Of a DNA stretch of 64,000 bases, positions 1-6,542 are shown piece by piece; the stretch's first letter is position 1, and the number at the start of each line of letters is the position of its first letter. The notes under the pieces are model-generated. The model had not been told where the DNA came from. It was given only the letters and a program-made list of their open reading frames with translations, and ran no database searches. Origin of the DNA: Slackia equolifaciens. Lineage in GTDB: Bacteria > Actinomycetota > Coriobacteriia > Coriobacteriales > Eggerthellaceae. Made by a program: the position numbers and the translations under genes. The DNA lies in the NCBI RefSeq assembly GCF_003725995.1, contig NZ_QIBX01000005.1:1-64000 (forward strand), written 5' to 3'.

Positions 1-2
1 GC

Positions 3-48
3 AAAGGGGGAGGGGGAAGAGGATTCTTCCTCTTCCCCCTCCCCCTTT
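3..48 (+). terminator. Long purine/pyrimidine hairpin before thiI
   Basis: Positions 3-23 and 28-48 form a perfect 21-bp stem closed by a TTCT loop. The left arm is all purine and the right arm all pyrimidine. Only three T follow, so it is an atypical intrinsic terminator, probably for a gene upstream of the window. It lies 15 bases before the thiI start, and the thiI Shine-Dalgarno (AAAGGA) sits just outside it. Confidence 0.6.
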
Positions 49-63
49 GAAAGAAAGGAAACC

Positions 64-1302
64 ATGCAATTCCAACGTATCTGCCTGGCCCACTACCACG
101 AGCTAGGCCTCAAGGGCCACAACCGCACGGCGTTCGAGAAAAAACTCATGTACAACCTCCAGGCGTTGCTCGATCGCCCCTGCGTGGAAAAGGTCATTCG
201 CATATCGGGTCGCATTCTCGTGATTTTTGTGCACGAAGCCACCGAGGAGGATGCGGAATCCACGGTGGGCCTTATTGCTCGCGTGCCTGGAGTCGCACGT
301 GTGAGCTGCGGATTCTCCTGCGAGCGCGATATCGGCGTCATGTGCGAGGCCGCCGCCCAGGCGCTGGCAGAGGCGGGGGAGTTCACCACGTGGAAGGTCG
401 TGGCTCGCCGCAGCCATACCGATTTCGAAATCGATTCCATGCAGATGAATCAGATTGTGGGGGCGCATCTGTGCGAGCGCTTTCCTGATAAGCCCGTGAA
501 GATGAAGCACCCCGACGTCGAGGTTCACGTCGAGGTAGTGCAGGGGCATGCTTATATCTATGCGCTGAGCGTGCCCGGCGTGGGTGGTTTGCCCGTGGGC
601 ACGGCCGGGAAAGTGGTGTGCCTTATTTCCTCGGGCATCGACTCGCCTGTGGCCATGTGGCGCATGGCGCGCCGCGGCGCCACCGTCATCGGAGTGCATT
701 TCTCAGGGCGCCCGCAGACGGCTTCCACCTCGGAATATCTTGTGGACGACATCGCGCACGTGCTCGAGGAGTTCGGCGGAATCGCGCGCATCTATATCGT
801 ACCCTTCGGCGACTATCAGCGCGAGATCGCCATGCAGGTTCCTCCTGCGCTGCGCATCGTCATCTATCGCAGGCTCATGATGAAGATCGCCGAGCGCATT
901 GCCCACAAGGAAGGGGCCAAGGCCCTGGTGACGGGCGAAAGCCTGGGGCAGGTGGCGTCCCAGACGCTCGACAACCTTGCCGCCACCAATGCGGCGGTGG
1001 ACATGCAGATTTTCCGTCCGCTCATCGGCTGCGATAAGCTGGAGATTATCGCCGACGCGCAAAAGCTGGGCACGTTCGACATCTCCAGCAACCCCGCGCC
1101 CGATTGCTGCACGCTGTTCATGCCGCGCAGCCCTGAGACCCATGCGAAAATTCCCGAGGTGGAGGCGGTGGAGGCCAATCTGCCTTACGACGCGTGGATA
1201 GACGAGATCATGGACGCGCTCGAGCTTCACGAATATCGCTGCCCTTCGTCGTACTGGCGCGCAAAGCGTCGTGAGAAGGATGAAGCGCCCGCTCAGGCGT
1301 AG
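64..1302 (+). CDS. thiI: tRNA 4-thiouridine synthetase ThiI
   Basis: ThiI adenylates and sulfurates uridine 8 of tRNA and in many bacteria also feeds sulfur to thiamine thiazole synthesis. The 412-residue product has the expected order: an N-terminal ferredoxin-like and THUMP RNA-binding region (about 1-170), then a PP-loop ATP pyrophosphatase domain with SGIDSP at residues 190-195. The E. coli C-terminal rhodanese domain is absent, as in the short form common in Gram-positives; a DCC cysteine pair lies near residue 358. The ATG has a good Shine-Dalgarno (AAAGGA). It stands alone, between a terminator-like hairpin and a large inverted repeat. Confidence 0.95.
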   Translation: MQFQRICLAHYHELGLKGHNRTAFEKKLMYNLQALLDRPCVEKVIRISGRILVIFVHEATEEDAESTVGLIARVPGVARVSCGFSCERDIGVMCEAAAQALAEAGEFTTWKVVARRSHTDFEIDSMQMNQIVGAHLCERFPDKPVKMKHPDVEVHVEVVQGHAYIYALSVPGVGGLPVGTAGKVVCLISSGIDSPVAMWRMARRGATVIGVHFSGRPQTASTSEYLVDDIAHVLEEFGGIARIYIVPFGDYQREIAMQVPPALRIVIYRRLMMKIAERIAHKEGAKALVTGESLGQVASQTLDNLAATNAAVDMQIFRPLIGCDKLEIIADAQKLGTFDISSNPAPDCCTLFMPRSPETHAKIPEVEAVEANLPYDAWIDEIMDALELHEYRCPSSYWRAKRREKDEAPAQA

Positions 1303-1327
1303 GATTCATAGCTGACCCGATTTGTCA

Positions 1328-1386
1328 GGGGTTCAAAGCTTGTCTGTTTTGCAATCGATCTGCAAACGAAGCAAGCTTTGAACCCC
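1328..1386. repeat. Large inverted repeat after thiI
   Basis: The arms GGGGTTCAAAGCTTG (1328-1342) and its exact complement (1372-1386) form a 15-bp stem. A second nested stem (GTTTTGCA near 1346-1353 against TGCAAAC at 1361-1367, one bulged T) fills the loop. No U-tract follows, so it may be a processing or stability hairpin at the thiI 3' end rather than a plain terminator. The rest of the 1303-1636 gap shows nothing else I recognise. Confidence 0.65.
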
Positions 1387-1636
1387 GTTTGTCGTTGTTG
1401 AGGCGTTTTGGAACGAAGGGGATTTGCGTTTTCCGGGTCAAAAAACGTTCGCAGTCGCGTCGCAAACTGCTCATACGGGGCGAGCGGGCTGATGAAGCAT
1501 GGGGCGGCGCGCATTCCGCATGGATGCGCCGCTTTGCGCAAAACGCCGTCAGGAGTGACCGGGGCTTGACAAGGGGAGCATCATAACCATAGGCCATATC
1601 ACGGAGAAGAAGAAGGAATGTGGAAGGCGGTGCGTT

Positions 1637-2107
1637 ATGGGTTTGTTCGGCGAGCTGTTCGGCGGCGGTAAGCGGCAAGGTGACAACGGGCAACAGCGGA
1701 ATGCACAGTCTGGCGAAGTAGGGGATTGGGCGAGCCTGCAGGTTTTAGTGGACGATATCGCGAATGCTATCCGCAAAAGCCGGATCGATCTTGATTGGAT
1801 TTCGGTTGACGCGGACATGTCTCCTCGCTACGTCGACGCCTTTCTCAATATTCATGAGATCGGCGCGCGTTTTGGCGATAACAGGTTTTACCGGTTCAGG
1901 GATCACGGGTTTGCGACACCGTCCGACCCTTTGGCCCTTGCCCAGGCGTTGGCGCAACGGCTCGATCTTGCGATGGAGCCAACGTACGAGGAGAGTGGAT
2001 GGGATCATTTTGGCCAGTCTCGCTATAGATTGTCCGGTTACATGCTGCGTTCTGCAAAGGGCATAAGGGTGCGCGAAGAAGAAGAGAATCGATTGAGGAG
2101 GTGCTAG
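1637..2107 (+). CDS. Hypothetical protein, 156 aa
   Basis: I do not recognise this family. The protein starts with a glycine-rich segment (FGELFGGGK) and a Gln/Asn-rich stretch to about residue 30, then a mixed alpha/beta-like region without membrane segments, signal peptide or clear motif. It is followed after 3 bases by another small unknown gene, so the two are probably co-transcribed. The ATG at 1637 follows a GGAAGGCGG sequence that can serve as Shine-Dalgarno. Cytoplasmic location is inferred from the lack of export signals. Confidence 0.6.
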   Translation: MGLFGELFGGGKRQGDNGQQRNAQSGEVGDWASLQVLVDDIANAIRKSRIDLDWISVDADMSPRYVDAFLNIHEIGARFGDNRFYRFRDHGFATPSDPLALAQALAQRLDLAMEPTYEESGWDHFGQSRYRLSGYMLRSAKGIRVREEEENRLRRC

Positions 2108-2110
2108 CAA

Positions 2111-2359
2111 ATGAACCTGTTGTGCGTGTATGAATCTCCCAGAGCGGGTCACCGTGTTGCATTGAGGGATCATGCGGTAAGCATAGATCTTGACACCGGG
2201 GTCAATTACGTGGCGCAGTGCACCGATGGCAATGCGTATATCAAGGTAATCTGCCCTCGTTACAACCCCGATGGCTCCCTGTTCGTCACTCCGAAGGCGG
2301 AGCTCGATCGGCTGCGTGCTCAGGCGGTCGACGAGCGACTCGGTTCGAAATACATTTAA
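2111..2359 (+). CDS. Hypothetical protein, 82 aa
   Basis: A small soluble protein of unknown family. The sequence has a beta-rich look (VALRDHAVSIDLDTG, then YIKVICPRYNPDG) and ends in a short charged helix. A strong GAGGAGG Shine-Dalgarno overlapping the end of the previous gene supports the ATG and points to translational coupling with the 1637-2107 gene. No domain or catalytic motif is visible. Confidence 0.6.
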   Translation: MNLLCVYESPRAGHRVALRDHAVSIDLDTGVNYVAQCTDGNAYIKVICPRYNPDGSLFVTPKAELDRLRAQAVDERLGSKYI

Positions 2360-2381
2360 GCTTTATCTTCGGTAATGTGGC

Positions 2382-2431
2382 GATGCGTCCGGCGACGCGG
2401 CGAAGCGTTTCACGCCGCGGCGAGGCGCATC
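2382..2431 (+). terminator. Imperfect hairpin after the small gene pair
   Basis: GATGCG (2382-2387) pairs with CGCATC (2426-2431), and inside it CGCGGCG (2396-2402) pairs with CGCCGCG (2413-2419). There is no T-run behind it, so intrinsic termination is uncertain. Confidence 0.35.
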
Positions 2432-2548
2432 AGGGTTGAGATATGCCTCGCGCGATTGTTTCTTGCCTGTTAAATCACGTGCCGTCCACCCAATAATTCA
2501 CCCCGCTCAATGGACTTGCGGGGCCGTTCTCCCCATAATGAGCAGAAC

Positions 2549-2574
2549 GCTATCGCGGAGTAAAGCGCGATAGC
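2549..2574 (+). other. Leader hairpin before the YkvI gene
   Basis: GCTATCGCG (2549-2557) and its exact complement (2566-2574) form a 9-bp stem with an 8-base loop about 50 bases before the transporter start. It may be a regulatory or stabilising leader structure; no known riboswitch class was recognised in the 266-bp gap. Confidence 0.4.
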
Positions 2575-2634
2575 AGAGTATCCGTTTCGAGAGCGTCGCG
2601 GCGGGCGACGCAACTGGGAAAGGGGATGATGGGG

Positions 2635-3780
2635 ATGGCAGACGAGTCCGCAAAGAAAACCAGGCCGGGCAAAGTCGTGCAGTTCGCAGGCACCCTGGTG
2701 GGCACCTTGGTCGGTTCGGGTTTCGCGTCGGGCCAGGAGGTCATGCAGTACTTCACATCGTATGGAACCCTGGGCATCTTCGGTAGCTTCGTCACCACGC
2801 TGCTGTTCGCGGTTCTGGGCGCTGTGTTCATGAACTACGGCTACAAGCATGCCAGCGCGGTCGATTTCTCGAGCTTCCGTTTCTTCGCCGGCAAGTATAT
2901 CGGCACGTTTCTGCAGTGGTTCACCATCCTGTTCTGCTTCCTGATCGGCATCATCATGCTGTCGGGCGCGGGCGCCACGTTCAACCAGTACTTCGGTCTG
3001 CCTCAGTTCGTGGGCAGCGCCATCATGTGCGTGATCGCACTGGCAAGCTCGCTTCTGGGAATGAAGCGCATCGTAAACCTGCTGGGAACCATCGGCCCTA
3101 TCGCCATCGTGTTCCTGATCGTCATCGCGCTGGTGGCATTCTTCACCAACTTCCAGAATCTGGGCAACGCCGATGCGGCCGTCGCTGCGGCTGACGCTGA
3201 GGGCGGCGTGCTTCGCGGCATCGGCGACTCCGTGAGCTGGTGGTTTATGGGCGCCGTTATGTATGTTGCCTACAACATTCTGGCTGGCGTGCCGTTCATC
3301 TCGCGTATGGGCGCCGAGGCAAACACCCAGAAAGAGGCTGTGCTGGGCGGTCTGTTCGGCGGCTTCCTGCTGGGCCTGTGCGCCGTGTGCCTGAACCTGG
3401 CCATGCTGTCCACCTACGCCGACGTGAGCCATCTTGAGGTCCCTGCTCTGCAGTTCGCGCAGATGATTTCCCCGGCTGTGGGCATCGTATTCGCCATCGT
3501 GCTGCTGATTATGATCTACAACACCATCGTCCCGATGTTCGTATCGGTGGCCAACCAGTTCGTCACCGAGGAACAGGATCCCGTCAAGCATAAGACGCTG
3601 ATCGTGGCGTTGGCGCTGGTCACTCTCATCGGCGGGCAGCTGCCGTTCTCCATCCTGGTGAACACCATCTACCCGTTCGTGGCGTACTTTGCCATCGCTT
3701 TCATCGTCATCATCGTCGCCCGCACCATTTACTGGAAGGTTACGGGCAAGACTCCCGCTATGGAGCGCGACGAGGATTAG
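2635..3780 (+). CDS. YkvI-family membrane transporter
   Basis: A membrane protein of about 381 residues with around ten hydrophobic segments, matching the YkvI family (COG3949), which belongs to the LeuT/APC-fold group of sodium- or proton-coupled transporters. The first helix carries the glycine-rich unwound segment GTLVGSGFASGQE, typical of substrate and ion sites in this fold. The substrate is unknown. An ATG also exists at 2626, but the GGGAAAGGGG Shine-Dalgarno touches it; spacing favours the ATG at 2635. A class III aminotransferase follows about 230 bases downstream, so an amino acid or amine substrate is a reasonable inference. Confidence 0.85.
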   Translation: MADESAKKTRPGKVVQFAGTLVGTLVGSGFASGQEVMQYFTSYGTLGIFGSFVTTLLFAVLGAVFMNYGYKHASAVDFSSFRFFAGKYIGTFLQWFTILFCFLIGIIMLSGAGATFNQYFGLPQFVGSAIMCVIALASSLLGMKRIVNLLGTIGPIAIVFLIVIALVAFFTNFQNLGNADAAVAAADAEGGVLRGIGDSVSWWFMGAVMYVAYNILAGVPFISRMGAEANTQKEAVLGGLFGGFLLGLCAVCLNLAMLSTYADVSHLEVPALQFAQMISPAVGIVFAIVLLIMIYNTIVPMFVSVANQFVTEEQDPVKHKTLIVALALVTLIGGQLPFSILVNTIYPFVAYFAIAFIVIIVARTIYWKVTGKTPAMERDED

Positions 3781-3813
3781 AAATTCATTCTAGAGCTGTA
3801 CAATAAGGGAAAT

Positions 3814-3925
3814 CGACGCGGCGGATTCGTCTGCCGCGTCGCTGCGCATGCGGAGCGCCTGCGGGTTGCATGCGGGTTCTTCCTGGGAGAAGGATGCGCA
3901 TCGTCGCCCCGTCGGTGATGGGGCG
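3814..3925 (+). other. Structured leader before the aminotransferase
   Basis: Two hairpins are visible: CGACGCGGC (3814-3822) with GCCGCGTCG (3833-3841), and CGCCCC (3905-3910) with GGGGCG (3920-3925). The first could end the YkvI transcript; the second lies about 80 bases before the aminotransferase ATG. I could not match the pair to a known riboswitch. Confidence 0.4.
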
Positions 3926-4007
3926 TGGTGCTTGAATGACGCAAGGCAAACGCGTAAGCGATTCAACGGCATGGGCGGCGAAGACGGCAAGAGAGAAGAG
4001 GTTCATC

Positions 4008-5363
4008 ATGGCGGATGCCAAGAAGAAGCTTTCGCAGCAGATGGTGCAGCAGGAGCAGAAGTATTATGCTCCTACGGGCCGCATTCCGTACTACGACATG
4101 GTTATCGACCACGGCGAGGGCGCCATGCTCTACGACGTGGACGGCAACGGGTACATCGACCTTCTGGCCAGCGCCTCGGCAACCAATGTGGGTCATTGCC
4201 ATCCGCGCGTGGTGGATGCCATCACCCAGCAGGCGCAGAAGCTGATCCATTACACGCCGGCGTACATGTACCACACGCCCGAAATCGAGCTTGTGCAAAA
4301 GCTGTGCGAGATCGCCCCGGGCGATAGCCCTAAGAAAGTCGTGTTCGGCAATTCCGGATCCGATGCCAACGACGCTATCATTAAGTTCGCGCGCGCCTAC
4401 ACCGGCCGCCAGTACATGGTGAGCTTCCAGGGCGCCTACCACGGCTCAACGTTCGGCTCGCTCACGCTTTCCGCCATCAGCCTGAACATGCGTCGCAAGA
4501 TGGCGCCCTTGCTGCCCGGCGTGTATCACATTCCGTATCCCGACGCCTACCATGAGGGCGTGGACCATCTTTCTGAAGAGGAGCAGGCTGCCTACTTCAT
4601 GCATCCGTTGCTCGAGATGTGCGAGAACTACCTGCCTCCCGAGGAGATCGCCTGCATCATCATGGAGCCCATCGCGGGCGATTTGGGCATCATCGTGCCG
4701 CCGAAGGCCTATGTGGAGCAGCTCTACGCGTTCTGCCAGGAACACGGCATCCTGTTCGCCGTGGACGAAGTGAACCAGGGCATGGCGCGTACGGGCACGT
4801 GGTGGTCCATCGAGCATTTCGGCATCGAGCCCGATTTGATGAGCGTTGGCAAGTCCATCGCGAGCGGCATGCCTCTTTCTGCCGTCATCGGCAAGGCCGA
4901 GGTCATGGATTCGCTTGACTTCCCGGCGCATCTGTTCACCACGAGCGGAAACCCCGTGTGCTGCGCCGCTTCGCTCGCGACGATCGGAGTTATTGAGGAC
5001 GAGGGCCTGATCGAGCGCTCGCGTGAGCTGGGCGCGTATGCCCGCGAGCGGTTCGAGGATATGCAGGCGCGTCACAAGATCATCGGCAGCGTGCACGGCA
5101 TGGGACTCAACCTGGGTATCGACATCGTAGAGCCCGGCACGCGCACGAAGTGCGCCAAAGATGCGCTCAAGATTATCTACCGCGCCTACGACGAGGGCGT
5201 GGTGATGATCACCATCGCCGAGTCCATCCTGCGCTTCCAGCCGCCGCTGGTCATCACCAAGGAGCAGCTCGACCGAGCGCTCGATGTGCTCGACCGGGTT
5301 ATTGGCGAGGTCGAAGAGGGCAAGGTTCCTGACGACGTTGTTCCCGCCGGCAAAGGCTGGTAG
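4008..5363 (+). CDS. Class III PLP-dependent aminotransferase
   Basis: A 451-residue aminotransferase of the acetylornithine/4-aminobutyrate group. Visible hallmarks are the cofactor phosphate loop GNSGSDAN (about 114-121), the aspartate binding the pyridine nitrogen (AVDEV, D253) and the Schiff-base lysine in SVGKSIASG (K282). Residues F140-QGAYHGS match the stacking region of this class. The amino donor cannot be fixed from sequence. The ATG at 4008 is chosen because GAGAGAAGAGG precedes it; longer upstream starts lack a ribosome site. Next to a YkvI-type transporter, it may transaminate an imported amine or omega-amino acid (inference). Confidence 0.9.
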   Translation: MADAKKKLSQQMVQQEQKYYAPTGRIPYYDMVIDHGEGAMLYDVDGNGYIDLLASASATNVGHCHPRVVDAITQQAQKLIHYTPAYMYHTPEIELVQKLCEIAPGDSPKKVVFGNSGSDANDAIIKFARAYTGRQYMVSFQGAYHGSTFGSLTLSAISLNMRRKMAPLLPGVYHIPYPDAYHEGVDHLSEEEQAAYFMHPLLEMCENYLPPEEIACIIMEPIAGDLGIIVPPKAYVEQLYAFCQEHGILFAVDEVNQGMARTGTWWSIEHFGIEPDLMSVGKSIASGMPLSAVIGKAEVMDSLDFPAHLFTTSGNPVCCAASLATIGVIEDEGLIERSRELGAYARERFEDMQARHKIIGSVHGMGLNLGIDIVEPGTRTKCAKDALKIIYRAYDEGVVMITIAESILRFQPPLVITKEQLDRALDVLDRVIGEVEEGKVPDDVVPAGKGW

Positions 5364-5472
5364 GTCTGTTTTCAGGCGTCTTGCTTATCTCCCGTGTCGC
5401 ATTTGCGTTCGAGCGCGCCCTCCGTTTGGCGGGCGTATCGGTAGGCGGGAAGCGTCATGCAGACGTTCGCTT

Positions 5473-5505
5473 AAGGGCCGCGACTTTCGGGTCGCGGCCC
5501 TTTTT
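5473..5505 (+). terminator. Intrinsic terminator of the aminotransferase gene
   Basis: The arms AAGGGCCGCGAC (5473-5484) and GTCGCGGCCCTT (5491-5502) form a 12-bp perfect stem with a 6-base loop, followed by a T-run. A classic rho-independent terminator. Confidence 0.9.
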
Positions 5506-5556
5506 GTTTGCGCGCGAGGCGTTTGCATGGGGCTCGTCGGGTGCGTTTTGCGCTCC

Positions 5557-5727
5557 GGCAAGGTTTTGGCAAGATTGTGGCCAAAACGAGAGGGCAATAT
5601 TCTGAGAGATCGCGGTGGTGCAGGGGGGAGCCGGCAGGTTTCGATCGAGGGGCACGGCGCATTCCGCATAATCCGCGACGCAAAAAACGAATTCCGCGGA
5701 AAGGGTTTGGCAAGGTTTGCAGGCTAG
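5557..5727 (+). repeat. Dispersed GGCAAGGTTT element, copy A
   Basis: This stretch between the aminotransferase terminator and comEA has several copies or near-copies of GGCAAGGTTT (5557, 5568, 5632 region, 5709). Its last 61 bases (5667-5727) match 34081-34141 at roughly four of five positions, and a related inverted copy lies at 19327-19463. It encodes nothing obvious and appears to be an intergenic repeat family of this genome. Confidence 0.65.
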
Positions 5728-5786
5728 CATCGAATCAGACCGATGGGATGGCGCCGATCGGCGCTCGATGCGGAAGGCGGTGCCTT

Positions 5787-6533
5787 ATGCCGTTTGCCCA
5801 ATCCTCAGAAAGCATCCTTACCAAGATTCGATCCCTGCGCGTGCCGCCTGCCGCGCTCATCGGTGCCGCCGTGCTTGCTGCGGTATGCATAGCGGCGGTG
5901 GCGTTCGGTCCGCTTTCGGGCGGAACGCCGGCGTTTGTCGTTCCGAGCGATTCCGCCGAAGAATCGCAGGGGGAGCCTGGGGATGGCCCTGCAGGCGATG
6001 CCGGCTCCGCTGCGGCTGCGAGCGGTGCTGGTGGGTCGAGCGGTAGCGCGGCCGATGGGGATGCGGCTTCCTCGTTTGCGCCGTTTGTAACCGTGCATGT
6101 TGCCGGGGCGGTGGCGGATGCGGGCATCTACTCGATCCCCGAAGGGTCCCGCGTGCAGGATGCGGTAGATGCGGCGGGCGGATTGGCCAAAGACGCCGCT
6201 CCCGATGCCGTCAATCTCGCCCGTGTGCTCCAAGACGGCGAGCAGGTGGTGATTCCCACGCAAGAACAGGTCAAAGGCGGCGCGCTTCCCGCAAGTGAGA
6301 GCGCGCAGACGTCAAACGGCGCCGGGTCTTCGGCTGCTGCGGCAGTCGTCAACATCAACACCGCCGGAGCGGATGAGCTGGATACATTGCCCGGCGTGGG
6401 GCCTGCCACTGCTCAGGCTATCATCGAGGAGCGAGAGTCGGGAGGGCCGTTCGCGTCGGTTGAGGATATCCAGCGCGTAAGCGGCATAGGCGAGAAAAAG
6501 TTCGAGAAGCTCAAAGATTCGATTTGCGTATAA
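5787..6533 (+). CDS. comEA: Competence DNA receptor ComEA
   Basis: A 248-residue membrane-anchored DNA-binding protein for natural transformation. It has a short cytoplasmic N-terminus, one transmembrane helix (about 20-40), a Gly/Ser/Ala-rich linker (50-98), an SLBB domain (about 101-157, TVHVAGAVADAGIYSIPEG) and two helix-hairpin-helix motifs (188-246, NINTAGADELDTLPGVGP). ComEA binds incoming double-stranded DNA and hands it to the ComEC channel encoded next. In-frame GTG codons reach further upstream, but this ATG begins the conserved architecture; its ribosome site is weak (GGAAGGCGG). Confidence 0.92.
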   Translation: MPFAQSSESILTKIRSLRVPPAALIGAAVLAAVCIAAVAFGPLSGGTPAFVVPSDSAEESQGEPGDGPAGDAGSAAAASGAGGSSGSAADGDAASSFAPFVTVHVAGAVADAGIYSIPEGSRVQDAVDAAGGLAKDAAPDAVNLARVLQDGEQVVIPTQEQVKGGALPASESAQTSNGAGSSAAAAVVNINTAGADELDTLPGVGPATAQAIIEERESGGPFASVEDIQRVSGIGEKKFEKLKDSICV

Positions 6534-6542
6534 GGGCGGACG

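Noticed and set aside
2470-3591. A 373-codon minus-strand open frame
   Set aside because: It is opposite the YkvI gene, has His/Asp/Gln-rich composition typical of antisense frames in GC-rich DNA, and no ribosome site or family match.
3781-4007. A known riboswitch before the aminotransferase
   Set aside because: Two hairpins are visible, but no conserved core of the glycine, lysine, SAM, TPP or guanidine classes could be matched.
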